Shown here one piece after another: positions 5,852 through 7,256 of a DNA stretch of 7,256 nt. This DNA comes from Melioribacteraceae bacterium (GTDB taxonomy: Bacteria; Bacteroidota; Ignavibacteria; Ignavibacteriales; Melioribacteraceae). The notes beneath the pieces were generated by a model, which was given only the letters and a program-made list of their open reading frames with translations, searched no databases and was not told the DNA's origin. Every line of letters begins with the position of its first letter. The stretch's first letter is position 1. The translations under genes were made by a program, and so were the position numbers. The stretch spans positions 1-7,256 of the forward strand of contig JALWEC010000446.1 of assembly GCA_027036655.1 (NCBI GenBank), read 5' to 3'.

Positions 5852-6919
5852 ATGAAAAATAAGAACTTAAACTTTAAAGGACAAGAAATTTATAATGGCA
5901 TTGACTCTCACAAAAAGCATTGGGATGTAACAATAATGCTTCATGGTATGCAAGTAGCAAAAGTCAGTCTTGACCCCAAACCGATAGCACTGGCTAAGTA
6001 TTTAAGGAAAAACTATCCGGGGGGAATTTATTACTCGGTTTACGAAGCTGGCTTCAGTGGATTTTGGGCACATAGAGAATTGTTGGAGTTAGGAATAAAA
6101 AACATAATAGTCAATCCCGCCGACGTTCCGACAAAGAGTAAAGAGCGACGAAGAAAAAGTGATAGAATAGATTCGGCAAAATTAGCCCGAGAATTAAGCG
6201 TAGGCAACTTAGAGGGTATTTATGTCCCCACGGTCGAAGAAGAATCTTTCCGTAATTTGGTTCGTCTGCGGGAGCAATTTAAGAAAGACCAAACCCGGCA
6301 AAAGAATAGGATAAAATCGCTGTTGAATTTCGTAGGAGCAAAGCTACCGGAAGATATCGATGAAAAGCATTGGAGCAAACGCTACATAACAGCATTGCGT
6401 GATTTGCCGATTGAGCAGCCGGAGACAAAACAAACTCTAAATGAACTGCTCGACAGTTTAGAAAACATACGTGGACAGATATTAAAGATTGTCAGACAAT
6501 TAAGGAAAAATGTCAATTCAAAAGAAGACTCAAAACAGATAATAGAATTATTGTTAAGCGTACCGGGAGTCGGGTTTATAACTGCAATTACCCTTTACTC
6601 TGAAATAATAGACATCAATCGTTTTAAGAGACTTGAAGAATTAGTTGCTTATGTCGGATTAGCGCCAGCGGTTTATTCATCCGGAGAAAAAGAAAAAACA
6701 CTTGGGTTAAGTAAGCAAAGGAATAAATATTTGAGGAATCTGATAATTGAAGGCACTTGGACAGCTATTAGGAAAGATCCGGCTTTACAGATGGCATATG
6801 GTAAGTTGCTCAATAGGATGTCGGTACAAAAAGCGATAATAAGAATGAGCAAAAAATTATTAGGAAGAATTCGCCATGTCTGGACTAAAAAAGAAAAATA
6901 TGTTCTATCGGTAGTTTAG
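5852..6919 (+). CDS. IS110/IS1111-family DEDD transposase (recombinase)
   Basis: The 355-residue protein has both family domains at full length. The N-terminal RuvC-like DEDD domain (about 12-160) shows Asp18 in YNGIDSHKKHW, Glu65 in YSVYEAGFSG, and Asp104/Asp107 in RKSDRIDSAKLAR, the four expected acidic residues. A helical linker (about 190-230) leads to the C-terminal IS116/IS110/IS902 domain (about 235-315): LLSVPGVGFITA, then VAYVGLAPAVYSSGEKEK with the likely catalytic serine at 276 or 277, and LSKQRNKYLRNLI. Such recombinases act with an element-encoded guide RNA and move via a circular intermediate, generally without conventional terminal-repeat cleavage. All key residues are present and there is no frameshift, so it is probably active. 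The strong ribosome site 8 nt upstream supports this start. Confidence 0.96.
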   Translation: MKNKNLNFKGQEIYNGIDSHKKHWDVTIMLHGMQVAKVSLDPKPIALAKYLRKNYPGGIYYSVYEAGFSGFWAHRELLELGIKNIIVNPADVPTKSKERRRKSDRIDSAKLARELSVGNLEGIYVPTVEEESFRNLVRLREQFKKDQTRQKNRIKSLLNFVGAKLPEDIDEKHWSKRYITALRDLPIEQPETKQTLNELLDSLENIRGQILKIVRQLRKNVNSKEDSKQIIELLLSVPGVGFITAITLYSEIIDINRFKRLEELVAYVGLAPAVYSSGEKEKTLGLSKQRNKYLRNLIIEGTWTAIRKDPALQMAYGKLLNRMSVQKAIIRMSKKLLGRIRHVWTKKEKYVLSVV

Positions 6920-7230
6920 AAGAACATCAATAAACAATAAATAATAAAAAGGTAAAATTAGTTCTTTCAATATATTGTTTCTGGTATCGACCGTTTTTTT
7001 GTCATTGCAAACCTTAAGAGAAATCACACGGGTATTGTTTTTCAGAGTTTGCGGCGATACTCTTATTTTTAATATCAATCTTGCAGCGCCTCGTAGAATA
7101 TTCAATAGAGGAAGACTGTTTATAACAGTATGAAATAATTTTATTAGAAAGAACTTAAAAGGTTATAAGGTGAAATATTTTATGTGATAATTGTATTTAT
7201 ATATTGCTGTCGGTGGACAATTTTGACACC
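6920..7230 (+). ncRNA. Candidate guide (bridge/seek) RNA region in the IS right end
   Basis: This stretch between the transposase stop and the right end has no credible ORF but considerable pairing potential. GCAAAC (7007-7012) can pair with GTTTGC (7047-7052), while TAAGAG (7015-7020) can pair with CTCTTA (7060-7065), which would cross the first stem. AGAGT/ACTCT (7044-7048, 7059-7063) is an alternative hairpin. The CCTC/GAGG (7089-7111) and ACTGTT/AACAGT (7115-7129) hairpins follow. In the IS1111 group the guide RNA is encoded downstream of the transposase gene, so position supports the call. The transcript ends, strand and guide loops are not determined; AATAAAAAGGTAAAA (6943-6957) resembles the left junction and is a possible guide match. 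Confidence 0.4.
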
Positions 7231-7256
7231 GTACTTGATTTTTAACATAACAATGA
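7070..7256 (-). repeat. Right arm of the long imperfect inverted repeat (counterpart 5071-5235)
   Basis: This arm covers the last part of the IS right end plus about 24 nt outside it. Its reverse complement matches 5071-5235: an exact 22-nt match at the outermost part (7235-7256), a diverged middle, and a strongly conserved inner block (about 7071-7132). The window ends inside the exact match, so the repeat may go further. Confidence 0.75.
7204..7227 (-). repeat. IS right-end inverted-repeat motif
   Basis: Reverse complement TGTCAAAATTGTCCACCGAC matches the left-end TTGTCCCCCG motif at 5768-5787. On the plus strand GTCGGTGGACAA (7209-7220) is also a near-perfect direct copy of the ribosome-binding segment at 5836-5847. 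The IS boundary is placed a few bases further right, near 7232. Confidence 0.55.

Larger units (their letters stand above)
5764..7232 (+). mobile_element. IS110/IS1111-family insertion sequence, apparently intact (boundaries approximate)
   Basis: The element has one intact transposase gene (5852-6919), a short left end of about 90 nt, and a long non-coding right end of about 310 nt; total about 1.47 kb, normal for the family. Related inverted end motifs lie at 5768-5787 and 7204-7227. A long right end with subterminal inverted repeats is the IS1111-group layout. A GT dinucleotide occurs just outside both ends (5762-5763 and 7231-7232), possibly the shared core base pairs, but the exact ends cannot be set from one copy. 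It is oriented opposite to the rimO operon and inserted upstream of it without breaking a gene. Confidence 0.75.

Noticed and set aside
6905..7105. 66-codon minus-strand open frame over the IS right end
   Set aside because: It begins inside the conserved hairpin region, runs through the candidate guide RNA into the transposase end, has no ribosome site, and resembles no family I know.
5071..7256. Treating the whole 2.2-kb inverted-repeat-bounded segment as one IS
   Set aside because: The better end motifs at 5768-5787 and 7204-7227 give a normal 1.47-kb IS110-type size, and the right arm of the long repeat crosses the presumed IS end; the larger unit is kept only as an alternative.

Overview
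The window looks like a chromosomal segment from the Bacteroidota/Chlorobi (FCB) group, most plausibly an Ignavibacteria- or Melioribacter-like bacterium. The grounds are a secreted GWxTD-domain protein (a family I associate with Ignavibacteria, Chlorobi and Acidobacteria), a TAnnTTTG-type promoter candidate, weak Shine-Dalgarno sequences in the housekeeping genes, and AT-rich DNA. This placement is an inference; no rRNA is present.

Positions 1-4893 hold a tightly packed minus-strand operon, read right to left: rimO (S12 methylthiotransferase), a secreted GWxTD-domain protein, a PfkB/1-phosphofructokinase-family sugar kinase, and a TamA/BamA-like Omp85 outer-membrane protein that runs off the left edge. 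Gaps are 3 nt and 2 nt, and the last pair overlaps by 20 nt, so the genes are probably co-transcribed and translationally coupled. A candidate promoter lies at 4971-5001. The genes do not form an obvious single pathway: one modifies the ribosome, one phosphorylates a sugar phosphate, and two are envelope or secreted proteins.

Positions 4894-5851 contain no convincing gene but are full of repeats. There is one arm of a long imperfect inverted repeat (5071-5235), and a hairpin-rich block of about 300 bp (5334-5637) bounded by its own inverted arms.

Positions ~5764-7232 are an IS110/IS1111-family insertion sequence on the plus strand. It has an intact 355-residue DEDD transposase, a short left end, related inverted end motifs, and a long (~310 nt) structured non-coding right end. 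That layout fits the IS1111 group, in which the guide (bridge/seek) RNA lies downstream of the transposase gene.

The most interesting signal is that the non-coding right end plus its outside flank (7070-7256) recurs, inverted and diverged, at 5071-5235 upstream of rimO. Two hairpin stems are kept while their loops differ, and similarity stops abruptly beyond them. This is what a second, decayed guide-RNA-bearing IS end at a similar target would look like. A 22-nt stretch at the extreme right edge is an exact inverted copy of 5071-5092, so the repeat may continue outside the window.
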